A stretch of 64,000 nucleotides of DNA from Aldrovandia affinis (GCA_029706075.1 JAINUG010000014.1:1071501-1135500); one strand, 5' to 3'. Positions 1-10,714 are shown, counted from the stretch's first letter. Numbers and translations: made by a program. Notes: generated from the sequence alone by a model not told the origin.

Positions 1-760
1 GTGGATGGGGCTGTGGACTGGCGTCGAACCCTGACCGTGCCAGTGCCGACTGGCCAGCGGCACCACCCGGATAACCGTGTCTCATCGTGCACCAGTGACT
101 CCTTCTGGTTGGTCGGGCACCTGCAGTCTGACCAATCAGAGCAGTGTAATCCTCTGTTGCTCCGCTGCTGTCCCAGGGAGGGAAAAGAAGCGGTGGCCAA
201 CAGCAGCACATATTTCGGAGGGGCGAGTGCACCTCTCTGCGCTTTCCCCAATTGATGGACAAAACCGGCTTACCGAATGAAATTGGACTTTCCTAATTGG
301 GAGACAAATGGACAAATCCGGGTAAAAATGGGTCCTTTTAAATTATTATTGCAAATTGTTCAAAATAGGAAGGATTTGACATTGCAATTTTGTTCACCTG
401 TGGAAATTCCCACCTTGGGGAAACTGAAGTTACCCAAGTATATACAGTGAAGACATCACAGAAGTGGTCATGCATTTGATGGCCACTGTGCTGGCATAGG
501 GAAATATCTTGTCAGTGAAAATATAATTTGTAATTTAATATGCCACTATTCATTTGACATGCCACTATTATTTTGCTTAAAACTGTAAGAGAGAGGAGAT
601 TAAGACTCACCTGGAGTGAATGGGTATGTACCCCCAGGTTTGACGGCGGAGAAAAAGCTCTCCGTTGAAAAGAGGAATCTGCATCGTAGTGCGACGATTT
701 GTGAATTATAGTATTGAAGAAGTGCAGCATGCGCAAATCGCACATCCTGGGATTTGTTTT
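1..760. other. Unassigned non-coding sequence at left edge
   Basis: No gene, repeat family or RNA was recognised. A frame open from the first base to about 255 on the plus strand has no convincing upstream context and overlaps a second open frame, so it is not treated as coding. The stretch ends where a GT-rich microsatellite begins. Confidence 0.5.
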
Positions 761-764
761 AGAT

Positions 765-993
765 GGGTGATTGCGTGCGTGCGTGCGTGCGTGCGAGCGT
801 GCGTGTGAGTGCGTTCGTGGATGTGTGTGTGTGCACATATATGTGTGCGTGTATACATGTGTTTTTGTGCGCGTATGTTTGTGTCTGTATGTGTGCTTGT
901 GTGTGTGTGTGTGTGCGTGCATTAGTGTGGGCGGGTGTATATGTGTGACTTTATACATGTTTGTGTGTACATGTGTGTGCGTTCATGTGTACA

Positions 994-1027
<34 letters not shown>

Positions 1028-1125
1028 CGTGCGTGTGTGCGTGCCTGCGTGCCTGCATGTATGTGTGTGCATGTGCGTGTATGTGTGTATGTGTGCGCGA
1101 GTGCCTGCATGTGTGTGTATGTCAG
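765..1125. repeat. Compound GT/GTGC/GTAT microsatellite
   Basis: About 360 bp of interrupted TG dinucleotides mixed with GTGC and GTAT units. It starts with a (GTGC)n run near 773-795 and contains a pure GT run near 995-1022. All frames across it look open on both strands because the sequence is simple; none is a gene. Alternating purine-pyrimidine with GC steps makes it a candidate for Z-DNA formation, which is inference. Confidence 0.93.
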
Positions 1126-1129
1126 TGTT

Positions 1130-2230
1130 ACAATGCATTTGAACCACTCAGCCTTCAGCATCTCTCTAATTACACTATTCCCCCATTAATTTCCCCCATT
1201 CTTCAGCCACAGTGCCCACTAACACAGGCTCAGCCACAGACACAGGCCTCCTAGCCCCAGATATAAGGTGGACAACACCGCTGTTGTATAAACAGCCTTT
1301 ACTAGTACGGGGGTGTACTAGTCCACCTCCGATAGAAGTGTTTTTGTTGTTTGATTTGATATTTGTCTGTATTAATTTAAAAAGAATTACACTTTATCCT
1401 ACAAATTACAACATATGTATATCTTTTTTTTGTTTTTTAAAACTGGAAATCAATGTATCGTCATACCCATAGTCATGTAGCCAGGAATATATGGAAACAT
1501 ACAGATTTCTGCAATATATTTAACTGAATGACAATAGCATCTAGGTAACAGTGGGTATACATTCCAGTATGTGTGATGTGGGTATCACTGAGCACTGTTT
1601 GGCCACATACACCATCGAAAGGCAAGACTACTTTTTTACCCAGCTCTACAACCCTCATCAGTCACCGTAATACTCCGCTGTTCTCTCCCCCTCAACAAAA
1701 GAAAAGGCCCAGAACTGGAAAGTTACGGTGACCTAAGAAGTAGGCAAGTTTTTAAACCCTGCCTCTGCAAATGAACGCAGCCGTGTTAAACGCATGGCTC
1801 TTTCCACCCCAGCCATTAGAAATGACATTCCCCCAGGGGGTGGGGTGGAGGCGACCTGCCAGCCAATGGAGGAGATGGACTGTTGTGCCGTGCCTGCAGT
1901 GTCCCTACCCTCCTTGTACTCGCTGGAGAAAGGCATGCGCTTTTTTTCTTTTTAATGGTGGCCTTTAGTAGGCGAGGGAAGAGCTCCTCCAGGGTCCGTG
2001 GCGCGATAGATAAACGCGGAGGCCCCCTTTTTTTTGATTCACGGCTACCCTTTCCGCCACCGTCGCCAAGGAACCCCTTCACCCCATCAGTGGATTTAAT
2101 TATGCCTGGACTAGATTCAACACCCCCACCCCCTCCTCCCCTCAATATTATTTTATCTTATTTTAGAAAAAGAAGGGGGAAGCGAAAGGCGAAGAGAGGA
2201 GGAAAAAAGCAGGGCTGAAGTACTTTGGTA
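1130..2230. other. Non-coding stretch, no gene recognised
   Basis: Mixed unique sequence with pyrimidine- and purine-rich patches (for example 2115-2150 and 2165-2215). A 10-bp inverted repeat, GTCACCGTAA near 1661 and TTACGGTGAC near 1722, brackets about 50 bp. Overlapping open frames on both strands around 1770-2220 have low-complexity translations and are not supported as genes. Confidence 0.5.
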
Positions 2231-2314
2231 ATTTAAAGGAGTGTTAATGACTGGCTGGTAACCTTGCCCGGATATCCATCATCCGGTAATGGAGGAGTGG
2301 ATCCCTTTTTCAAC

Positions 2315-2580
2315 CCGCTTCATTAAAAACTTTCTATTAAATCTGAATATGACGCCATGTACCATTGAAATTAATAGAGTTTCAGAATGTGTAATTCATC
2401 CTTACGGTGTTAAAATCCTCCCGGAACATTTTAACGGCATTGATTTTATTATATAAATATGATTTAATAAGACAGGGGTCCTTAAAAGTGCGTCGGAATA
2501 ATAAAAACGCTCCGCTGAAATCAATTGGCAGTGATGTTGCATCATTAGTATAGAATTTGGCATTAACATTATAGATCACC
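2315..2580. promoter_or_regulatory. Possible conserved non-coding element
   Basis: AT-rich, non-repetitive sequence dense in homeodomain- and Sox-type words (TTAATA, ATTAAT, CATTGATTTTATTA, CAATTGG) and with no low-complexity runs. That texture is typical of vertebrate conserved non-coding elements. No alignment was possible, so the call is an impression from composition only. Confidence 0.25.
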
Positions 2581-3002
2581 TTGTGGAGTGAATTATTTAT
2601 GTACTCCGTGGTCTCCTGATGGCTGGGTTTTACAGGGGAGGGAAAAACAAACCCACTTAGCTTTTCACCCCGTATTTGAGCGGGGGCGACCAGACACCCT
2701 GCCGACGTTCCCCGCCTTCGCTCCCTTGATGCCCGTTTAAGAAATTATTAGATAAGTAAATTCATGAAAACGGCGAAATCTCAGGACGTGAGCCGATGTC
2801 TTTAAATGAAACGTGTCAGTTGCATTCGGGGCAGCAGATTTCCCGACTTCCGTGCAATCTGGAGTATTTCTGTTTCACTTTGAAACAGATGGACAGCCCC
2901 TGTGCATTTTATGTGTTGGTGAAATCAGGAGCACAGCCACACCTCTCCCGAAAGCTGGTTTTGACCCACCCCAGGCACAGCCAGATATTTCACCCATATA
3001 GA

Positions 3003-3235
3003 CACTGTTTATTTTATTTTTTATTTTACCTTTATTTAACCAGGTAAAAGTGATTGAGAACAATTTCTCATTTACAACACTGACCTGGCCAAGAAGGTCA
3101 AAGTAGTGCAACAATACACACATTACGCAAAACATAAAGAAAGTGCTTAAAAACAGGGTGCAGACAGTGCACTGTCATAGGATAAAATAACAAAATCACT
3201 CAAAAAGACTATATACATGGAACACAGGAATCACG
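3003..3235. repeat. Dispersed fish repeat ('TTTATTTAACCAGGTAA..' type)
   Basis: The segment opens with a T/A-rich run and then reads as the motif TTTATTTAACCAGGTAAAAG, followed by GAGAACAATTTCTCATTTAC and GACCTGGCCAAGAAGG and a CA/AA-rich tail. From memory, this order of motifs is a very common interspersed repeat in teleost and salmonid genomic sequence. I cannot assign the family name. This copy is diverged and short. Confidence 0.6.
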
Positions 3236-3239
3236 AGGG

Positions 3240-3890
3240 GATAGGGCGCTAACAATGGTCATCACCGTGGTCAAACTTTGTGTTTGTTTTGGAGAAGCAG
3301 TGAAAAGTTGTAGCAGCCTAATGAGAAGTCTATATTCTGTAGGGTTTTTGGTATTTGATTGCGCATACATCCTATTGGCTGACAGAAAATAATTGAACGT
3401 TTCAGACTACATCTTTTTTTTTTAAAAAGAATTTTATAGCAATGAAAAAATCCCATCACATTGTTCAATTGCATGAAATTTTGACATTGGATCCATTTAT
3501 TCATGAGCCGGTGAGAACCTAGCTTCTCATGTCTGCTTTGCTCACACATCTATTTATAAAAAAAGTAATAACTGAAATTCGGAAGTTTGGCTTTTACACG
3601 TACAAAGATGGCTATGTGATGTATTTGTATTTTACTTTAGGAGGAAGCCCACCCAAATTTTAACGAGGTGCCGACTAGCGGAGAATAAACGTTAAAAGAA
3701 GAAAAGAGAGTCACACATTTTGGTTTCTCCTTGCTATAGAAGAACAGAAACATTGGGGTTTACCTGGCTCTGGTGAGGTGTAGGCTATGAACAGAAATTG
3801 TATAAAGTTACGAACTGGTTTTGCTGACATGAAATGACCGTTATGCTGGTTTCTCATCATGCACAGAAATAACGCCATAAGCAGCTCATT
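3240..3890. other. Non-coding stretch, no gene recognised
   Basis: AT-rich unique sequence between a dispersed repeat and a minisatellite. A 92-codon open frame on the minus strand (3271-3549) has no recognisable domain. Nothing else is supported. Confidence 0.45.
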
Positions 3891-3897
3891 AGGATTG

Positions 3898-4752
3898 TGA
3901 AACTACACTGTGTAATTTCACAGTTCCGTTTACGCAGAAACAGATTTACACAGTGTAGTTTCACAGTTCAGGTTACACAGAATAGTCTTCACAGTTTAGT
4001 CTACACAGAAACCGATTTACACAGTTCAGCTTACACTGTAGTTTTCACAGTCCAGTTTACACATAAACAGATTTACACAGTGTAGTTTCACAGTTCAGGT
4101 TACACAGAATAGTCTTCACCGTTTAGTTTAGACAGAAAACATATTTACACAGTACAGTTTGCACAGTGTTGTTTTCACAGATTGGTTTACACAGAAACAG
4201 ATTTACCCAGTAGTTTACACAGTGTAGTTTTCACAGTTCAGTTTACACAGAAACAGATTTACATAGTGTAGTTTGCACAGTTCAGTTTACACAGAAACAG
4301 TTTTACACAGTATTGTTTTCATAGTTTGGTTTACACAGAAACATATTTACACAGTAGTTTACACAGTGTAGTTTTCACAGCTTGATTTGCACAGTGTAGT
4401 TTGCACAGTTCAGTTTACACAGTGTAGTTTGCACAGTTTGATTTACACAGTGTAGTTTACACAGTTCAGTTTACACAGTGTAGTTTTCACAGAAACATAT
4501 TTACACAGTGTAGTTTACACAGTTCAGTTTACACAGAAACAGATTTACATAGTGTAGTTTGCACAGTTCAGTTTACACAGAAACAGTTTTCAGTATTGTT
4601 TTCATAGTTTGGTTTACACAGAAACATAAACAGTTTTACACAGTGTAGTTTTCTTGATTTCAGTCCAGTTTACAGTTCAGTTTTTAGTTTTACATTACTA
4701 GTGAGTTTACACAGTTCAGTTTATACAGAAACAGTTTTATACAGTGTAGTTT
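3898..4752. repeat. Large degenerate minisatellite, ~45-50 bp composite unit
   Basis: Roughly 855 bp built from two alternating modules. One reads like GTAGTTTTCACAGTTCAG, the other like TTTACACAGAAACAGATTT, joined by ACACAGTGT. Individual copies differ by substitutions and some lack one module, so the array has a higher-order, irregular structure. The array thins out after about 4630, with loss of the CACAG spacing. Open frames inside it are repeat artefacts. Confidence 0.93.
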
Positions 4753-4764
4753 TCTTCATCCATT

Positions 4765-5190
4765 AATTATTTATTACATTACTAGGATGGCTGAAAATTA
4801 TTCTTAAGGAGCAACAATATATTTTTCTACAGTGTGATATGTTCCTAATGTTGTAATGTGGAGATGTGAATGGTAAACTGGATATAGAATATGGAAAAGT
4901 ACAACCCGGTGCCATTTAGCACCAAAAGGCAGGTATTTCTGACTGCCTGACCAGTCAGACATTACCCATGGTGTCAATCACTCAGTGAGTACAAATTTTC
5001 ATTGGCCACATTCTCCTACTTCGCCACTGTAAGCAGATACGGCACATTAAACAGACTTTATTGAGATACAGCACCAGATTAATCCGGGAAGGTTAAGTTT
5101 GATTTGAATGAATTGCATTTGTCCTTATTAAAGCGAAGTCTGATTGTTTGAATCTAGGTCAATGTCTCATTGAAAATACACAACATGAAA
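4765..5190. other. Non-coding stretch, no gene recognised
   Basis: Unique AT-rich sequence between the minisatellite and a Tc1-like element. No feature could be supported. Confidence 0.45.
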
Positions 5191-5197
5191 ATACATA

Positions 5198-5970
5198 CAC
5201 TACCGGTCAAAGAACACCCCATTTCCCAGTTTTTACAGAAATGTAAGCAGTTCAACTCCAGTGAATAACCTGAAATGGTACAAACGTAAGCGGTAAACTG
5301 CCATTGGTTAAAAAAAAAAAGTTTAGGTTACCAAAAACTGAAAAATAATGTCAATTTTTTGGCAGCGAGTAGTTTCCTACACCATCAAAAGGCACTTGGA
5401 AACTCTGACAGGAAGAGGTCTGGCAGACCCAAAGCCACAACAAAATCAGAAGACAAGTTTCTGAGAGTCAACAGCTTGCGTGATAGGAGGCTCACAGGAC
5501 AACAGCTTCAAGCACAGCTTAACACTGGTCGAAGTAAGGAAGTCTCAGTTTCAACTGTGAAGAGAAGACTGAGCTGCAGGTTTGACAGGTTGAGTGGCAG
5601 TAAGAAAGCCATTGCTAAGATGTCAAAATAAGAAAAAGAGGCTTACCAGGGCCATGAAGCACCACCAGTGGACTACTGAAGACTGGAAGAAGGTCTTATG
5701 GACTGATGAATCAAAATTTGAAATTTTGAAAGGTTTTTGTAGGCCGTCGAGTAGGCGAAAGGATGGTTCCTCAGTGTGTGACACCAACTGTCAAACATGG
5801 AGGAGGAAGCGTGATGGTCTGGGGCTCTTTTGCTGGATCCAGACTCTGAAATGTACATTATTTTTCAGTTTTTGGTAACCTAAATTTTTTTTTTTTTTTT
5901 TTTAAACCTCTGGCAGTTTACCGCTTACCTTTGTACTATTTCAGGTTATTCACTGGACTTGAACTTGAAA
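5198..5970 (+). mobile_element. Internally deleted Tc1-like DNA transposon
   Basis: The left end reads CACTACCGGTCAAAG after a TA, the start of many fish Tc1 elements. Long inverted repeats are visible: about 5251-5350 on the left and 5855-5964 on the right, including GAATAACCTGAAAT..GGTACAAACGTAAGCGG and the reverse complement of the right arm. The outermost right terminus is not recognisable. The body carries broken transposase sequence on the plus strand. Total size of about 0.77 kb is half that of an intact Tc1 element, so this is a non-autonomous, decayed copy. Confidence 0.9.
5365..5850 (+). pseudogene. Tc1/mariner transposase remnant, frameshifted and truncated
   Basis: Three partial frames together match the N-terminal half of Tc1 transposase. 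The first (to 5631) contains RSGRPKATTKSEDKFLRV and QLNTGRSKEVSVSTVKRRL, the DNA-binding part with its GRPR-like hook. The second (5594-5750) contains KKRLTRAMKHHQWTTEDWK followed by VLWTDESKFEI, which includes the first catalytic Asp of the DDE triad. A third short frame continues with motifs resembling TVKHGG..VMVWG, after which the sequence jumps straight into the right inverted repeat. At least two frameshifts are present. The first helix-turn-helix is mostly missing, and the second Asp and the final acidic residue are deleted. It cannot make an active enzyme. Confidence 0.9.
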
Positions 5971-5974
5971 TATT

Positions 5975-6655
5975 AATAAGAATCAGAAAACCACAGCACC
6001 CAAGAACATTGGTGGGTAAAACCAGAGAAACTTTTCATGAAACCCAAACCAGTTCTTAGAACACACACTAAAAGTCAAAATGTAATGGGACACACACAGG
6101 GGTTTAAGCTACATCATCACAATATCACGCATGAATATTTTTTGCACATTTACATTTTCTGTGAGTTTAATTTAATTTTTAATATGTTTTTGCATAGCAC
6201 AGGTTGGTTTGAGTGCATACAAAATGTTGGCGGCTTGAGGTGGAACTAAATTGCCACCCAGGACTAAAGATAGAAAATACTGGGGTGTGCAGACAATGGA
6301 AATTAAACCTTGTGCTTGCTGCTTTGTTTGAGGGAAGGAGGATTCTGGTAGAGTTGATCTTCTTGTCTTGTTTTTTTCTTTTTTTCTTTCCTCCCTCTTT
6401 GCTATTTAGCCCTCCTTGTTTGCAGCTGGTTCCTGCCAAGACAGTGCTGATGTGGTGCTATGCCAGGCATCAATGCCACAGCCCCAGTGTGTGGCTCTTA
6501 ATTAGCGGCTTTTCTTGGACTGGGTGACACGCTACCTGTCAGAGTCGGAACACAGTGTGAGAGAGCCGCTTCCACCATCCTGTTTGTCTCTGTCACTCAA
6601 CCGCCGACAACACCCCAAACCTTCCTTTTTTTACATTTTTTTTATGTTTGGCAAA
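5975..6655. other. Non-coding stretch, no gene recognised
   Basis: Unique sequence with a T-rich run near 6365-6400. Overlapping open frames on both strands at 6179-6527 have no recognisable domain. Confidence 0.45.
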
Positions 6656-6661
6656 TTTAAT

Positions 6662-6910
6662 TCAATTCCATTATTTATTTGCCTGGCAGACGCTGTTATC
6701 CAGCGGCGACTTACAAGGTTTATATTTTTTGCATGCTCTCTGTTTATACGGCTTGGAAGACGACGGAAACGATTAAAGATCAGTGCCTTACCTTGGGGGT
6801 TAAGTACCTTGTTCAAGGGTACCACAGCAGTGCTAGGCCACGGAGTGGAACCCGCAACCTTCTGGGAACGAGGTAACGTTCCCAAACATCTTTGCCATGC
6901 TACTGTAAGT
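6662..6910 (-). repeat. tRNA-derived SINE copy, minus strand
   Basis: Read on the minus strand it shows a tRNA-like B-box region (GGTTGCGGGTTCCACTCC), then ACCCTTGAACAAGGTACTTAACC, then the tail CTTGTAAGTCGCCGCTGGAT..CAGCGTCTGCCAGGCAAATAAATAATGG. This arrangement is that of an abundant fish SINE with a conserved 3' tail. The copy is diverged and the A-box end is degraded. Confidence 0.8.
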
Positions 6911-7196
6911 TTATAGATTTAGCCCCTGGAATGGGCAGACAAATCTAAAATAATGTTTTGGATCGATCATAAAAATGTTGTGTTACAAAATACCTCTGGA
7001 CCCCTTTCTATTTTTACCTTGTTAGTGATTTGAAATCTAGCTGTCTTCGAGGAGAACTTGCCACAATTATCATATATAATGATTATGTGTAGTGTGACTC
7101 AGTCTATTTAAAAAATAAATAAACCTTCAAACCTTTAGTATTCCTGTCAATATTACTTTAATTTAACTGTATTTGATGGTTGATGGCACACATAAA

Positions 7197-7228
<32 letters not shown>

Positions 7229-7249
7229 TGTGTGTCTGTGTGTGTGTGC
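7197..7249. repeat. (TG)n microsatellite
   Basis: Near-pure TG dinucleotide run with two single interruptions. Confidence 0.95.
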
Positions 7250-7296
7250 AGGTGTGAATATGTATTACACCACTCTTCCACAAGAAAATCATTCAA

Positions 7297-7600
7297 CTAA
7301 CACTCAGCTGATGGAAGTGGAAAATGCTGTCGCAGACGTCGTTCCGGAATATCCCATGAATGCGCGATTGGGTTCAGATCTGGTGACTGAGAAGGCCATG
7401 ACATATGGATAATGTCAGTGTCATGCTCCTCAAACAACTGGGCGACTACTCGTTGTCTGTGGATGGGAGCGTTGTCATTTTGAAAGACACCACTCTCTGC
7501 AGGAAAGAAATGCTTTAACATGGGATGAAGATGATCACTCAGAACCATTAAGTAACAATTGACGGCGAACTTGTCTTTTAAGGGAATGAGCGCACACAAA
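7297..7600 (-). pseudogene. Tc1/mariner transposase C-terminal fragment
   Basis: The minus-strand frame contains FQNDNAPIHRQRVVAQLFEE followed by MSWPSQSPDLNPIAHSWDI. In Tc1-like transposases, DNAPIH carries the second catalytic Asp and SPDLNPIE..W precedes the final acidic residue. Here the usual SPDLNPIEH reads SPDLNPIAH, so the third catalytic Glu appears changed to Ala. No N-terminal half, helix-turn-helix or terminal repeats are visible nearby, and a TG microsatellite adjoins the fragment. It is a different Tc1 subfamily from the copies at 5.2 and 44.2 kb, and is not functional. Confidence 0.88.
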
Positions 7601-7604
7601 ACAA

Positions 7605-8455
7605 GCCGGGAAAATGCACCTCACAAGAATATATTTATAAAGTTTTCTTGAAAGAGGAAGGAAGAGAGGAAGAGAGAGGTGGAAATGTTTGGTGCCATAA
7701 TTGAAGTATTTCCTCTTTAGTGAAATGTATAAGGAAAGGGTCATCATTGTTCTGTTTCCCATGTATTTTGATTTAACATAATAACTGAAATTTTTCATGA
7801 GCCACCCCTTTAAGAGGTGGTCTGGGCAGACGGAAATGCGAACAAATTATCACACACAGAACTTCCACTGCGCCTAATGTTTTTTAAACCCGCCCCCATT
7901 GTGCCACACAATCCATATTGACAAAAATGCATTTATTGAAGACCACGAAGCACAAAACTACCAAACGGGGCGGAGGTGAGAAATATCTAGTTTGCAACGG
8001 ACTAAACACAAAACGGACATTACACTACCACCCAGTGCGTTACCATCGTTACCATCCTTACCCAGCTAGAGCCCATAGCCTTGTTTCTTCTAAGAGTTTG
8101 CCTTTCCCCATGGTGATGGATGCCAAATTGATTTTACATGTCTATCTTATTTTTATACCCGAGTGTAACAGGAAGCTATGGGAGGCCACAATACAAACTG
8201 AAATTAACCTAAAAAAGTAGCATGTTAATGCTGATTCATCTTTTGTTGGGTTTTGTTTAAAATAATTATTAGGGGTGTCAATATTAGTATAATATAATTT
8301 TACAATTTTTTTGCATAAAATATTCTGTAGTCCATTGCGTCTTGTTTATTTTATACAGCCGCCTTTGCTCATCTTAGGGTACTGTATAGTCATATTTTAC
8401 TTGGCACTCTCATTTATTGCTTGTCTCATAAACCTAACAGGATAATTACACTAAT
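7605..8455. other. Non-coding stretch, no gene recognised
   Basis: Mostly unique sequence. A 100-codon open frame at 7918-8220 on the plus strand has no recognisable domain, splice context or composition bias and is not called a gene. It contains a small CGTTACCATC-type duplication near 8037-8065. Confidence 0.4.
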
Positions 8456-8461
8456 TAATTT

Positions 8462-8535
8462 TAGAACATAAGAACATATGATGATGAGAACAGGCCATTC
8501 AGCCCATGTTGGCTCATCTTTTGCCAACAAATTTG
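8462..8535. repeat. Fragment of 'AACATAAGAAC..CCATTCAGCCCA' dispersed repeat
   Basis: Contains AGAACATAAGAACATATGA and GAGAACAGGCCATTCAGCCC in order. I recall this motif pair from interspersed repeats common in several fish genomes, including early-branching lineages. The family could not be named and only a short end is present. Confidence 0.5.
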
Positions 8536-8564
8536 GTTATTTCCTCTTTAAATATGTTGTATGT

Positions 8565-8810
8565 TAGACAGTGGAGTTTGAAATGATTCAAGCAGAACAG
8601 TAGAGTTCCCATACAAGTCTGTTAACATCTTTTGAACTTCAAAGTTAAACACTTAAAGATCTCCATGTACTTACTTGGATACAAATTTGGATTTGGTAGA
8701 TTTACAATGTTCAGCTTTTACAGTTCAAATGGTCAAATAATCATCATGTTATAATAGCATACACAGCTTTTTATATCTATCGTCAATGTGACGCATTGGA
8801 ATGGTCTCTG
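8565..8810. other. Non-coding stretch, no gene recognised
   Basis: Unique AT-rich sequence immediately before a perfect palindrome. Nothing else is supported. Confidence 0.4.
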
Positions 8811-8815
8811 CACCT

Positions 8816-8833
8816 TTCTGGAACCTTCCAGAA
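8816..8833. promoter_or_regulatory. Heat-shock-element-like perfect palindrome
   Basis: The sequence TTCTGGAACCTTCCAGAA is four alternating GAA/TTC units with exact 2-bp spacing, the ideal binding site for trimeric heat shock factor, and it is also an 18-bp perfect palindrome. All twelve defining positions match. No gene start was recognised next to it, so a regulatory role is inference. Confidence 0.45.
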
Positions 8834-8839
8834 TGCCCC

Positions 8840-9575
8840 CAAATGTTACCCGAGTGAAAATGTAAGCTTCACCCACCCCCCGCCCCCTTCAAGTTTATGA
8901 CGAAGATTTCTCTGTCTCTCAAAAATATTAGAGGGAACACTGCTCCCCGTCGACATTGTGTTGTGACAAGCTAATGAGCAGCTCAGGTGCGCCTCCCGGA
9001 ACGGCGTCGGGCGGCTCGTAAACACGGGCAGTCCTGTTTGCAGGGCTGCGGGTCATGTTTTTATGAGGGAGGCTAATCAGCCGCACTGACAGCGCAAACC
9101 TGATAATTACCGTTGAAGTCGTGCTCTTGCCAAGTTTTTTTTTTCTCTTCCCATCTCAGTGATAATATTTTGAGCCTCATTTTTATATATTAAAAAACTA
9201 AAAATGAAAAAATGAAACAGTTATAGTTATAGGGGGGATCTTGATGAATTGACGATGGCTCCGACAGGTAGCAATTATGCTCAGCGGAGCCGCGTGACAG
9301 TGCGGCGAGTTTCACCGCAGCGCCGTGAAGACGTCCTCCCTGTGGATTGATTCGGCTCGAGAGATAGCAGAGAGGTGCTGCCTTCCTGAACCGGCTACAT
9401 CCATTTACTGTCTGCCTTTGTGCGTGTGGGGACTTGAGTCCATTATCAATATGCCATTCGACATGGAATGTATTGAATGGTTGTTTTACAGGTGTTAAAG
9501 GTAGCTGTTTGGGCTCTTGTTTTGACATTCCTCAGTTTGAATCCCCCCACCCCTCCCATGTCCCCTTCTCTCCTC
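8840..9575. other. Non-coding stretch with GC-richer patches
   Basis: Contains CpG-bearing patches near 8990-9060 and 9270-9350 in otherwise average sequence. A minus-strand open frame at 9190-9528 has no recognisable domain. The end of the stretch becomes pyrimidine-rich and leads into a splice-acceptor-like site at 9580. Confidence 0.4.
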
Positions 9576-9580
9576 TGCAG

Positions 9581-9755
9581 GGCCACGTAGGTACAGTCTC
9601 ATCCCCCCAAAAAATTGACGGCTACCTCTCAATGCAGTGGGTGCAGGAGAAGCCACACCCCACGACGACGGTCACCATGGCTACCACCGGCTTAGCGACC
9701 CCATTGGCCACATCTGCTGGCCGTAGGCCAGCGAGACCCCAGAGCCAAAACTAAA
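9581..9755 (+). other. Candidate exon (untranslated or terminal), 175 bp
   Basis: A strong acceptor context precedes it: a C/T tract from about 9540 ending CTCCTCTGCAG. A consensus donor follows it (CTAAA|GTGAGT). In the only frame open from the acceptor, the reading begins GHVGTVSSPQKIDGYLSMQW and ends at a TAA three bases before the donor. It therefore cannot be an ordinary internal coding exon. It could be a non-coding RNA exon, a 3' terminal exon, or chance. The peptide is not recognised. Confidence 0.25.
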
Positions 9756-9759
9756 GTGA

Positions 9760-10710
9760 GTGCTGACTCCGCCCCCCCAACCCCCACCCCTCACTCTCAT
9801 CCTCCGCTGATGTTGACATTTAACCCCGCCCTGCCCCGCCTCGCCCCGCCTCTGAAGTATTTATGCATTGTGTGTCTGCGCCATGTCACTGTCAATCATT
9901 TCTGTTGTATCTGCCGGTGAGAAACCCCCTCCTTACAGGGTGGAGCTTCTGGAGGCCTTGAAAAAGTGCTGTATAAATTCAGTTAATTTACTCATTCATT
10001 AATTTGCTCATTCGTTGTTTTGCTTATTTATACCTGTAACATCAACGGAAATATAAGAATGAGTGTTTGTTAATGTTTAGATATTGAGCCACATCTGCAT
10101 TCCATGTACCCTTTGCCTTTCATTGGGAAATAACATGGTGTTTAAAAAAAGCATAGTGTAGAACAAATCCACAACAGGGTGTGACTGTGGACCCAGGGAG
10201 GTGACTAGAACAGCCCAACTTGGCCCCTAGTGCTGATCAGAGAAGGCCTTGCTCCCAGCCCAACGTGTGCAGTCTCTGTGTCAATTGGACGCCCCCGAAC
10301 CCTTCCCAGACCCTGTTGAGTGGAGCAGGAGGCCAAATGGCAAATGGCGGAGTCGGAGTGCACCCCCTTTGTCATAAATCACGCTCGTCAGCGCAGAATG
10401 AGCCGCCGCTGCAGACCCCGCTGCTGGCATTACCCATCGCCATCCATCACCTCCCCGAAACGGCGGAAAAACCCTATACATTTATTTATTTATTAACTCC
10501 CACCCGTCCACCCTTCCCCGCTCTCCGGTCCTCCACCCCCCCACCCTTCCCTTCTGCTCTCCACCCCTCTCTCTTACCCTCTCTCCTCCCCGTCCCTCTC
10601 TCCTGCCCTCTCCACTCCCCAATAAGTGTATAAGTGCACCAATCCCTGGTGTTGGACACCATTGGAGGAAGGCAGTTGGGACCCCCTCCATTTCAACCCA
10701 TACGTGGCAG
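9760..10710. other. Non-coding stretch, C-rich in part
   Basis: Includes a (CCCCGCC)-like patch near 9820-9855 and a long pyrimidine-rich tract at 10498-10620. Open frames there translate to Pro/Ser/Leu-rich low-complexity peptides on one strand and Arg/Gly/Glu-rich ones on the other, so they are composition artefacts. Confidence 0.45.
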
Positions 10711-10714
10711 TTTG

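Noticed and set aside
1663-1733. 10-bp inverted repeat GTCACCGTAA/TTACGGTGAC as a MITE
   Set aside because: Arms are short, the interior is ordinary and no target duplication was seen; could be chance.
3898-4752. CRISPR-like array
   Set aside because: Units are contiguous and diverged with no unique spacers, and the genome is a vertebrate; it is a minisatellite.
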